From: UBA2658 sp031552685
Lineage (GTDB): Bacteria; Bacillota; Clostridia; Oscillospirales; Oscillospiraceae
Assembly: GCA_031552685.1 (NCBI GenBank)
Contig: JAVBMI010000003.1
Location: 214,468 to 278,467, forward strand
Direction: 5' to 3'
DNA length: 64,000 nucleotides
Shown here: positions 50,830 to 58,599 of the stretch, one piece after another
Layout: every line of letters begins with the position of its first letter
Numbering within the stretch: position 1 is the first letter of the stretch
Translations under genes and position numbers: made by a program
Notes under the pieces: model-generated
Database searches by the model: none
What the model was told of the DNA's origin: nothing
What the model saw: the letters and a program-made list of their open reading frames with translations, nothing else

Positions 50830-52728
50830 ATGAAAAAATTACTAAAAATACTAAAATGGACAGGCATATCGCTATTAGCGATTATTCTGATTCTGGTAGT
50901 GGTTTATCTTCTTCTGCCGAAAGGCTCGCGCGAAACATTGGAATTTGGTGATCCCTACCACACAGCAAGAGAAGCCGAGCACGGAGAAGAATACATGGCT
51001 TCCACCGGGACGCCGTGGGCAACGCAGACGGCCATGGACATCATGGAAAAGGGCGGCAATGCCTTTGATGCGTCGATGGGTGCGATGCTCACGCTGAATG
51101 TAACCTTCAGCCAGGCCGCAAGTTTTCCGGGCGTCGCCCCGATTCTGATATACGATGCTGAAAATGATGTTGTAAAAAGTTACATCGGAGCCGGTACTGC
51201 ACCGCAGGCGGCGACAGTTGAATATTTCAAGTCGCACGGCTATGACAATGTGCCGAAATTTAAACTCATCGCCCAGCTTTTACCAGCTTCCCCGGACGTT
51301 CTGGTCGCTATTATGAAAGAGCACGGGACCATGAGCTTTTCAGAAATCTGCAAGCCTGCTATTGATATAGCAAGAGAGGGCTTTCCAATTCACTCTCAGA
51401 TGCTGCATGATATGAATCTAAACGATTTCGAACGGCTTGGGCTGACCTTTCTGATGCCTTATAACTCCAGGGTATACTTTGGCGGCGAGTGGTGGCGTCC
51501 GCTGCATCACAACGAGCGGCTGACACTTCCCGATCTTGCCGACACGCTTCAGGAGCTGTGCGATGAGGAACAGAGGGTTCTTGACGCAGGCGGCACGCGT
51601 GAAGATGCCCTTGACGCTGTGAGAGACTATTTCTATGAAGGCCCGATTGCCGTGTCAATTTCTGAATACCATGCTGAAAAAGGCGGACTGATCACGTATG
51701 AGGACCTGAGCGGATATGCGGGTGGCTGGGAGGCTCCGCTGTCCGGCACATATGATGAATACACCATCTTTGCAAACGACACCTGGACGCAGGGTGGTGT
51801 TGTTCCGATGGCGCTGCAAATTCTGGAGGGCATCGACCTCAAGTCGATGGGACACAACTCGCCGGAATACATACACACTGTTACACAGGCGATTGAGCTG
51901 GCAATGGCTGACAGAGAAGCATATTTCGCCGACCCTGAATTTGTTGATGTTCCTATCGACGGACTTCTTTCCAAGGAATACGCCGCTGGCAGGCGCGCGC
52001 TGATGACTCCGGGCAGCGCCTTCGGAGAAACGCCTCCCGCGGGTGACCCCTATGCCTATCAGAAGGGCGGCTCTTCAAGTGTAATAGCAAAAGACATTAA
52101 CACGGATGCTAAGCTGAGCTCTGCCGGCAACGCCCAATACTTTGGAAAAGACACCAGCTACATAACGGTGGTCGATAAATTCGGCAATGCTGTTTCGCTG
52201 ACTCCGAGCGACTTCCCTGAGTCGCCGATGATCCCGGGTACGGGTCTAAATCTCGGAACACGCATGACGCAGTTCTATATTGATGAGAATGCTCCCAACG
52301 GTCTTATGCCCGGAAAGCGCCCGAGAATCACGCCGAATCCCAGTATGGTGCTAAAAAACGGTGAGTTTTTCATGTCTTTCGGCACGCCCGGCGGTGAGTC
52401 GCAAACGCAGGCGATTATTCAGGTATTCCTAAACATCACTGTCTTTGGAATGAACCCGCAAGAGGCAATCAGCGCTCACAGATTTATTTCGCTGAACTGG
52501 CCGAACTCTTTTGCGCCGCATGAGTACTTTCCGGGTCAAATCGAGCTGGAGGCCTCAATTTACGACCAGCACCACTTGCAGCTTGAGGACATGGGCTATA
52601 AAGTCACCAGGCTCGAAGACTGGGACAATAAATTCGGAGCTGTCTGCGCGATAATTAAGGACCAGGAAAGCGGGGCGCTGATTGGCGGCGCCGACCCGCG
52701 GGAAGAATCCTGGGCTATGGGTAAGTAA
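50830..52728 (+). CDS. Gamma-glutamyltransferase family protein, membrane-anchored
   Basis: A 632-residue Ntn-hydrolase. An N-terminal membrane anchor (residues about 12-34, ISLLAIILILVVVYLLLP) places the enzyme outside. The large-subunit start is GTPWATQTAMDIMEKGGNAFDA; the nucleophile threonine of the small subunit is in the KDTSYITVVDKFGNAVS segment. Family enzymes split themselves before this Thr and hydrolyse glutathione or gamma-glutamyl compounds. The ATG at 50830 follows GAGGAGG; an in-frame ATA/ATG alternative 15 bases upstream overlaps that RBS. Spacing of the Thr motif is the non-glutathione-specific type. Confidence 0.85.
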   Translation: MKKLLKILKWTGISLLAIILILVVVYLLLPKGSRETLEFGDPYHTAREAEHGEEYMASTGTPWATQTAMDIMEKGGNAFDASMGAMLTLNVTFSQAASFPGVAPILIYDAENDVVKSYIGAGTAPQAATVEYFKSHGYDNVPKFKLIAQLLPASPDVLVAIMKEHGTMSFSEICKPAIDIAREGFPIHSQMLHDMNLNDFERLGLTFLMPYNSRVYFGGEWWRPLHHNERLTLPDLADTLQELCDEEQRVLDAGGTREDALDAVRDYFYEGPIAVSISEYHAEKGGLITYEDLSGYAGGWEAPLSGTYDEYTIFANDTWTQGGVVPMALQILEGIDLKSMGHNSPEYIHTVTQAIELAMADREAYFADPEFVDVPIDGLLSKEYAAGRRALMTPGSAFGETPPAGDPYAYQKGGSSSVIAKDINTDAKLSSAGNAQYFGKDTSYITVVDKFGNAVSLTPSDFPESPMIPGTGLNLGTRMTQFYIDENAPNGLMPGKRPRITPNPSMVLKNGEFFMSFGTPGGESQTQAIIQVFLNITVFGMNPQEAISAHRFISLNWPNSFAPHEYFPGQIELEASIYDQHHLQLEDMGYKVTRLEDWDNKFGAVCAIIKDQESGALIGGADPREESWAMGK

Positions 52729-52753
52729 GCCTCCGCATACTCTTTGTTAAACG

Positions 52754-52806
52754 AACAAAAGAACTGCCGCACAAGAAAACTTGTGCGGCAGTTCTTTTGT
52801 TTTAAC
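52754..52806. terminator. Bidirectional terminator, 22-bp stem
   Basis: 52754-52775 pairs perfectly with 52780-52801, loop AAAA, T-rich on both sides; serves the convergent transferase genes. Confidence 0.92.
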
Positions 52807-52811
52807 TGGGT

Positions 52812-54095
52812 TTAAATATAGCCTGCCTCTTTTGCCTTCGCTCTTAATTCATCGCGGAAATCCGGATGCGCGATCGCAATCAGCGCCTCAACGCGCTCGT
52901 TGATGGGCCTGTTAAACAGGTCTGCAATGCCGTATTCGGTAACGATGTACTGGACATCGGAACGCTGTACAGTGACAGGAGTACCAAGTGGCAGCGCAAA
53001 TACGATGTTGGAGGTGAGCACTCCGTCTTTTTCGTTCGTTGAAGCAACGCAAACGAAGCTCTGGCCGCCCTTTGAAAGCGCCGCGCCGCGAACGAAGTCA
53101 GAAGCGCCGCCGATGGAGCTGATGCTTCTGGTTCCAACGCCCTCGGAAACAACCTGTCCGGTTATATCAACCATCAGGCAGGCATTGATTGAGACAAAGT
53201 TATCGTAGGCTGAGATAGTTTCCGGCTTGTTGATGTCATAAATCGGACGCAGGAAAATATTCTCATTCTCGGCAGAATACTGGTAGAGTTCATTCGTGCC
53301 CAGAGCAAAAGAACCGACGATACTTCTGTTAATAACGCCTTTTCTTGCCAGATACATCATAGATTCGGTTATCATTTCCGTATGTACGCCCAAGTCCTTT
53401 TTGCCCTCGAGCGAGTATGCAACTGCGTTGGAAAGACCGCCAAGACCAACCTGGAGGGTTGAGCCATCTCTGATTCTCGGAACGATGTGCTTCGCGATTT
53501 CCCTGTCCAGGTCGGAAACAGGAGCCTCCGGCAAGGGTGCCAGGGGGAAATCCTTCTCAACAACAAAGTCTACATCACTGATGTGGATTTTATTGCATAT
53601 TCCCCTTGTTTTTGGAATCGTGCTTGTCACCTGAACTATTGTCATTTTAGCGGATCTGCAGGCGATATCGGCAATGCTCACGCCCATCGGTCCGTAATAC
53701 ATGTAACCCTCATCATCCATCGGAGAAACACCGACAAGCGATATGTCGGGATTGACAACATTGGGTATGTACAAGTCGCCGTTAGAAAAGCGAAGAGAGT
53801 TGTTGGTGATATATCCCAGAGGATAAACCATTCTCTCGAGTGGCCCCAAGAAATATGCGTTATAACGAAGATGCCCGACATATTCTTCCTCTGTGAGGAA
53901 AGGCAGAGGATACATTAAAAATGCTGAATAAAGCTCAACATTTTCAAATTCCTGATACCTGTCCGTAATTGCCTGGAGGATGTCGATCGGGGTTCCTGCA
54001 ACGGGTGAAAGATGAACATGGTCGTTAGACTTTACCTTTTGCGCTGCTTCCTCAGCGGTGATTTTTTTGGATTCGTACTCCTCGCGAAAACCCAT
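52812..54095 (-). CDS. Acetyl-CoA hydrolase/transferase family protein (4-hydroxybutyrate CoA-transferase-like)
   Basis: A 427-residue class I CoA transferase. The catalytic glutamate lies in GVHTEMITESMM (about 229-240); GLGGLSNAVAYSLEGKKDLG precedes it; the C-terminal YIVTEYGIADLF is typical of the family. It would exchange CoA between acetyl-CoA or butyryl-CoA and carboxylic acids such as 4-hydroxybutyrate, butyrate or propionate. Substrate cannot be fixed from sequence. It stands alone and may complement the Fld-like fermentation genes. Confidence 0.87.
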   Translation of the reverse strand: MGFREEYESKKITAEEAAQKVKSNDHVHLSPVAGTPIDILQAITDRYQEFENVELYSAFLMYPLPFLTEEEYVGHLRYNAYFLGPLERMVYPLGYITNNSLRFSNGDLYIPNVVNPDISLVGVSPMDDEGYMYYGPMGVSIADIACRSAKMTIVQVTSTIPKTRGICNKIHISDVDFVVEKDFPLAPLPEAPVSDLDREIAKHIVPRIRDGSTLQVGLGGLSNAVAYSLEGKKDLGVHTEMITESMMYLARKGVINRSIVGSFALGTNELYQYSAENENIFLRPIYDINKPETISAYDNFVSINACLMVDITGQVVSEGVGTRSISSIGGASDFVRGAALSKGGQSFVCVASTNEKDGVLTSNIVFALPLGTPVTVQRSDVQYIVTEYGIADLFNRPINERVEALIAIAHPDFRDELRAKAKEAGYI

Positions 54096-54220
54096 AGTTT
54101 TTCTCCTTTCGAATTACGTGCAAATTAGATTTCAACACGCTCTTGGTATTATTTTACAACACTCCAATATGAAATGCAACGAATATTTGAGTAATTTCAA
54201 CTAAAAGCACGCAATAATTA

Positions 54221-54258
54221 AACACCCGATAAATCACTTGGTTTATCGGGTGTTTTAA
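54221..54258. terminator. Terminator after the repeat lipoprotein gene
   Basis: AACACCCGATAAA (54221-54233) pairs with TTTATCGGGTGTT (54242-54254). It is placed downstream of the minus-strand lipoprotein gene. Confidence 0.85.
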
Positions 54259-54287
54259 CTATAGTTTTCTCAGATTATACAGGCCAA

Positions 54288-55466
54288 TCAGTAGTCCCAG
54301 GTATCGCCGGGGTCGGACCAGGGATCGTAGTCCCAGGTGTCCCCGGGGTCGGACCAGGGATCATAATCTCCGGTGTCGCCTGGATCAGACCAGGGATCAT
54401 AATCTCCGGTGTCGCCGGGATCAGACCAGGGATCATAATCCCCGGTATCACCGGGATCAGACCAGTCCCAATCGTTCGGTTCATAGTAATCTTCACCGGT
54501 GACACTGGAACCACCGCCTCCGCCGGAATTACCGGAAGTTCTGTAATCTTTACCAAAGTTTATGTTGTCGGCAATCTTTTTGGATATGGCATAATAATTG
54601 TCCATATCGCCTTCAAAAGCAAATGTATCAATCTCCAACAGGTAGCCGGTAGCACCGAAATAACGCAGCTCCATGACAACGCGCAAATTGCCGTTGGCAT
54701 GAGGATTAATTGCGGTGCCTGTTACTTCAAAATAACACTTGAGCCCATAGTAATTTCCTGCGTCAACGAAATCATAACCATGATCTTTAACGAAAAACTG
54801 TTCAAAGTAAGGAAGAATGTGTCCCTTTATTTCGACCAGCGCATTTTCCGCATTTGCCGCGTTTGAAAAGCGGTGATCATAGTTGCTAAGCTCCATCATG
54901 TTTATAGTTATGGCATGTGGAGGCGCGTCCTCCCTGACCGCGAACACACTCATCTGGCGGTCATCCTTATCCAGTACCTGCATGGTTGACGGATACGGAA
55001 TTTCCAGTCCGCCCGGGAAGTTAAGCAGAGGTGCCGACATACTTAGCGGGTCATCAGGTGTGGGCAGAGGAACTATTTTCTCTCCGTAAACAGTTTCTGT
55101 GTTTCCGGCAAGCGTTACCACTGCCGCAACATCTTCGCCCTCGTATCTGAGCTCAACCGTACTGCCGCTTTTCAGCGGAACAAGTTCAAATAAGAACTCG
55201 ATTCCGTCAACAGAATATGCGGAGAAATCAAAAAACTCGTACTTTTTGCCCTCGGGTATTGAAAATGCCGTTGAGTCGCCGCCGAAAAGTGAGCTGCTCA
55301 AATATGATTCGCTCCAGTCCTGGCCCTGCGGCCGGACATAGAGCTGCGTAAGTTCTGTTCCAAGCGCGTTGAGCAGCTTAATTGAGATTTCAGAGCTGCC
55401 GCAGCCGGACAAAAGCACAGTAACCATTGCAAGAACCAGTAAAAGCACTATTACACGTTTTTTCAT
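54288..55466 (-). CDS. Lipoprotein with C-terminal tandem repeats
   Basis: A 392-residue exported protein. Signal peptide with lipobox LLSGC; cysteine at 22. The body (about 25-320) is unrecognised, mixed alpha/beta, with a segment around 140-305 that resembles small surface lipoproteins handling a stress or adhesion role only vaguely. A glycine linker (SGGGGGSS) leads to four 12-residue repeats of the type DYDPWSDPGDTG/W plus a partial one, rich in Asp, Pro and Trp. The tail is strongly acidic and may bind calcium or the wall. No function is assigned. Confidence 0.75.
   Translation of the reverse strand: MKKRVIVLLLVLAMVTVLLSGCGSSEISIKLLNALGTELTQLYVRPQGQDWSESYLSSSLFGGDSTAFSIPEGKKYEFFDFSAYSVDGIEFLFELVPLKSGSTVELRYEGEDVAAVVTLAGNTETVYGEKIVPLPTPDDPLSMSAPLLNFPGGLEIPYPSTMQVLDKDDRQMSVFAVREDAPPHAITINMMELSNYDHRFSNAANAENALVEIKGHILPYFEQFFVKDHGYDFVDAGNYYGLKCYFEVTGTAINPHANGNLRVVMELRYFGATGYLLEIDTFAFEGDMDNYYAISKKIADNINFGKDYRTSGNSGGGGGSSVTGEDYYEPNDWDWSDPGDTGDYDPWSDPGDTGDYDPWSDPGDTGDYDPWSDPGDTWDYDPWSDPGDTWDY
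54291..54470 (-). repeat. 36-bp tandem repeats in the lipoprotein gene
   Basis: Four 36-bp units (about 54297-54440) with a partial fifth up to 54470. Units are nearly identical, differing by third-position changes and a G-to-W codon change in the last two. Copy number in multiples of 12 codons keeps the frame. Confidence 0.85.
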
Positions 55467-55578
55467 ATTTTTCCCCTCTCAATATTGATCCCTACATACA
55501 TATTAAACAACGCACGGCAATCTGTCTATATTTTTCTGCAATAAACATTAAAAAGAGTGCAATTTGTCGAAGATAATC

Positions 55579-55616
55579 AAAAAGATCGTCGCGAAACTCA
55601 AAAGTCCGCGACGATC
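55579..55616 (-). terminator. Terminator after tRNA-Thr
   Basis: GATCGTCGCG (55584-55593) pairs with CGCGACGATC (55607-55616); the minus strand then reads TTTTTGA. Confidence 0.75.
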
Positions 55617-55617
55617 A

Positions 55618-55693
55618 TGGAGCTGGATGCGAGATTCGAACTCGCCACCTCATCATTACGAGTGATGTGCTCTACCGAATGAGCTAATCCAGC
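55618..55693 (-). tRNA. tRNA-Thr (anticodon CGT)
   Basis: On the minus strand acceptor GCTGGAT pairs with ATCCAGC, followed by discriminator T and encoded CCA. Anticodon arm CATCA-CTCGTAA-TGATG gives CGT (reads ACG). D arm TAGCTCATTCGGTAGAGCA and T arm GCGAGTTCGAATCTCGC are normal. Discriminator U is less usual for tRNA-Thr. Confidence 0.93.
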
Positions 55694-55783
55694 GCAAGCT
55701 CGATTATACAAAATTGCAAAGGCAATGTCAATCATAAACTTGCAGGAGCGCCTTATCAGCACTCCTGCAAGAAAGCTATGTTT

Positions 55784-57850
55784 TTAAATTAATTCTACAG
55801 CGTTATTCGCTGCCAAGAGCGCCCCATATATTCCGCTGACACTGTCACTGTCGCCAATATTGATTGCCCTTATCCCCCGCTCAGACAACTGCTTGTACAG
55901 CGAGTTATCAGGCGTTGAGCCGACCGCAGTGATAATTGTATCACAGGGTATGCTCAGCCGTACAATCTTTTCCGGCTCGACAACGCCTGTTTTGCGCTCC
56001 ATTGCCTTTTGCTCACGGGTTTTCGGCTCAAGCGCCTCAATTTCGACTGTGCTGTTTGTAACCTCAAGCACCTTTGCATATGAATAGCGTTTCACCCCCA
56101 GGCGGTCAAGGTCCTTAAAGAGCGGCCAGGCAGTGCCCTGCTCAAAGCCCGCGCCTATTTTGTCCATATCAATAATCGTTATTCTTCTGCAGCATTTGTC
56201 CATCATTCCCAATACCTTTTCTGGGGTTTCAGCACGCTGGGTAAGCATGAAGAACATTTGCTCAGGCGAGAGCGATGCTTGTCTTGCCAGAAGCCCCGCG
56301 CACTCGCAGCCTGTCGCTCCTCCGCCGACAAAGACTATATCGCTGCCCGGAATCGCTCTGCCTTCAAAGACATCGTAGGCAGTGTATACGGGTATTTTTT
56401 CGCTCCAGCCCGGGTCAAGCTCGGTTGGAAGAGAGCCTGTCGCTGTAACGACAAGGTCATTTCCACCAGCTGCAATCTCCTCGGCGGTGGCAGTCTTATT
56501 CAGCATCAGCTCAATATCCATATGCTTGAACATAGCGTTGTAGTAGTCAACAAGATTCAGGAAGTCTATCTTTGAGGGATGCGCAGCCGCATATCTAATT
56601 TGTCCGCCAATTTTTTCGGACTTTTCCCAAATTGTGACCTTGTGTCCACGACTTGCTGCCCCCACTGCAAACTCACAGCCGGCAGCGCCTGCGCCTACAA
56701 CAAGAATATTTTGCGGTGTCGTCGTATTTTCACATTTCTGCTCCGCTTCACGTCCTGCGAAAACGTTTATTAGGCATTCCACCGGTTCGGCAAAGAATGT
56801 ACGCGCCAGACAGCGCTGGTTGCAGGCAAGACAGCGTTTGATAAGTGCGGCATCACCGTTTTCCGCCTTCTTCACCCAGTCGGGATCAGCTATCAACGCT
56901 CTGCCTATGCTGATCATATCTGCCTGTCCGGTTGCCAGCAAACTTTCTGCAAGCGCCGGATCCGAAATTCTGTTGCTGACTGCAACAGGGATAGTAACGG
57001 CGTCCTTAATTGCCGCGGCTAAATAGGCGAATCCCGCTTTGGGCACATCACCTGTAAGCTGAGGGATGATCGTTTCGTGCCAGCCGCCGGTGACATTAAT
57101 CATGTCAACACCTGCTGCCTCCATGCATTTGGCGAACTCAACAGCCTCAGTGTTGGTGTTTGAACCCTCAACAAAATCGTGCCCGGCAATGCGGATGCAA
57201 AGCGGATAATCATTTCCAACAGCCTCCCGAACCGCCGCAACAAGCTCCCGCGCAAAACGGGTACGGTTTTCCCATGAGCCACCGTATTCATCCGTTCGCA
57301 GGTTTGTTTTCGGAGATAGGAACTGGCAGATGAGATATCCGGCGGACGCAGAGATCTCAACAAGGTCAAAACCAGCCTGCTTTGCGCGCAGCGCGCCGGC
57401 AGCCCACTTTTCGATAATGGTTTTCAGCTCCTGAATCGTCATTTCCCGGGGCATTTCTTTAGTAAACTTGCTGAACACAGCGGAAGGCGCAAGGGCATCA
57501 CGACCTTCATTTGCGATTGAGTGGGCATATGCACCGGCATGATAAAGCTGAATACCGACCTTTGCGCCGCGCTCATGCATTCCGTCAGTAAACTCCTTGA
57601 AGCCCGGAATAAAGGCATCCGTTTCCAGGCTCATCATTCCGGGCGAACCGCCGTATTCATCGATTCGGCAGCCACCGACGACAATGAGTCCGGCTCCGCC
57701 TTCGGCACGCCGCCAATAAAATGCGTTGGACTGCTCTGTGGCATAGCCCTCCATATTATACATCAGATGTATCGCCGGCATAACCACACGGTTTTTGAGC
57801 ACCAAGCCGCCGATATTAATTGGAGTTAAGAGTCTGTCATACATAAGCAC
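55784..57850 (-). CDS. NADH:flavin oxidoreductase, Old Yellow Enzyme family with FeS cluster and FAD domain
   Basis: A 688-residue enzyme of the 2,4-dienoyl-CoA reductase/enoate reductase class. Residues 1-330 form the FMN TIM barrel (LLTPINIGGLVLKNRVVMPA at the start; GYLICQFLSPKTNLRTDEYGG). A 4Fe-4S site is set by C340, C343, C347 and C359. The C-terminal half is an FAD/NAD(P) disulfide-reductase-like domain with GAGAAG (386-391) and a second GGGATG near 503. Electrons pass NAD(P)H to FAD to FeS to FMN. It would reduce an activated double bond. It follows hypB but a hairpin lies between. Confidence 0.88.
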   Translation of the reverse strand: MLMYDRLLTPINIGGLVLKNRVVMPAIHLMYNMEGYATEQSNAFYWRRAEGGAGLIVVGGCRIDEYGGSPGMMSLETDAFIPGFKEFTDGMHERGAKVGIQLYHAGAYAHSIANEGRDALAPSAVFSKFTKEMPREMTIQELKTIIEKWAAGALRAKQAGFDLVEISASAGYLICQFLSPKTNLRTDEYGGSWENRTRFARELVAAVREAVGNDYPLCIRIAGHDFVEGSNTNTEAVEFAKCMEAAGVDMINVTGGWHETIIPQLTGDVPKAGFAYLAAAIKDAVTIPVAVSNRISDPALAESLLATGQADMISIGRALIADPDWVKKAENGDAALIKRCLACNQRCLARTFFAEPVECLINVFAGREAEQKCENTTTPQNILVVGAGAAGCEFAVGAASRGHKVTIWEKSEKIGGQIRYAAAHPSKIDFLNLVDYYNAMFKHMDIELMLNKTATAEEIAAGGNDLVVTATGSLPTELDPGWSEKIPVYTAYDVFEGRAIPGSDIVFVGGGATGCECAGLLARQASLSPEQMFFMLTQRAETPEKVLGMMDKCCRRITIIDMDKIGAGFEQGTAWPLFKDLDRLGVKRYSYAKVLEVTNSTVEIEALEPKTREQKAMERKTGVVEPEKIVRLSIPCDTIITAVGSTPDNSLYKQLSERGIRAINIGDSDSVSGIYGALLAANNAVELI

Positions 57851-57863
57851 CCTCCTTAAAAAC

Positions 57864-57892
57864 AGGGCATCAGAAAAGCCTCATGATGCCCT
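57864..57892 (-). terminator. Terminator or attenuator between hypB and the OYE gene
   Basis: AGGGCATCA (57864-57872) pairs with TGATGCCCT (57884-57892), loop 11; the minus strand continues GTTTTTA. Confidence 0.7.
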
Positions 57893-57909
57893 TGGTTAAT
57901 TACAAACAG

Positions 57910-58578
57910 CTATTTATTCCACTCGCGAATCTGCTCGGCAAGCCAGTCTGTCCAAGCCTTTACTCCCTCGCCCGTCAGTGCCGAAATCTCGAATACCCGA
58001 CAATCGGGATTGAGCTTTTTCACCCGCTCGCGAACCGCTTCACTATTAAAATTGAAGTATGGCTTAACGTCAATTTTATTGATAATGAGCGCGCTCACCT
58101 TCGAAAACATAAGCGGATACTTCAGCGGCTTGTCGTCGCCCTCGGGAACCGAGAGAAGCATAACGTCGATGGAGGCGCCGGTATCAAACTCCGCAGGGCA
58201 TACGAGATTGCCGACATTTTCGAGGATTGCAAAGTCCACATCCTCGATACCCATCGAGTCAATTCCCTCCTCGGTCATGCCCGCATCAAGATGGCACATT
58301 CCACCCGTATGGAGCTGCACGGCCTTTGTTCCTGTGGCCGCAATGGTTTCCGCGTCAACAGCGGAGTCGATGTCCGCTTCCATTACGCCGATTCGAAATT
58401 CGTCTCTCAGGTTCTCGATTGTCCTCAGCAATGTTGTAGTTTTGCCCGAACCGGGAGAAGACATGAGATTCATAAGAAAGGTCTTTTCCTTTTTCAACCT
58501 TCCCCGGAGCTTTTCCGCCTCGATGTCGTTGTTTTCGTAAACGCTCTTCTTGATTTCAAACACTCTAACCTTGTCCAT
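57910..58578 (-). CDS. hypB: HypB-like nickel-insertion GTPase
   Basis: A 222-residue SIMIBI GTPase. P-loop SSPGSGKT (40-47), the Zn/Ni site with C95 and H96 in GGMCHLDAG, and the guanine motif NKID. It normally delivers nickel to [NiFe]-hydrogenase with HypA. It has no histidine-rich N-terminus. No hypA or hydrogenase subunit lies in the window; the upstream neighbour is a sigma-54 activator 21 bases away. It may serve another nickel enzyme or a hydrogenase encoded elsewhere. Confidence 0.9.
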   Translation of the reverse strand: MDKVRVFEIKKSVYENNDIEAEKLRGRLKKEKTFLMNLMSSPGSGKTTTLLRTIENLRDEFRIGVMEADIDSAVDAETIAATGTKAVQLHTGGMCHLDAGMTEEGIDSMGIEDVDFAILENVGNLVCPAEFDTGASIDVMLLSVPEGDDKPLKYPLMFSKVSALIINKIDVKPYFNFNSEAVRERVKKLNPDCRVFEISALTGEGVKAWTDWLAEQIREWNK

Positions 58579-58599
58579 TGTGAAAGTCCTTTCAAATGC

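Noticed and set aside
54291..54470. Regular 36-bp repeats as a CRISPR array
   Set aside because: Units are contiguous with no unique spacers and lie in frame inside a lipoprotein gene.
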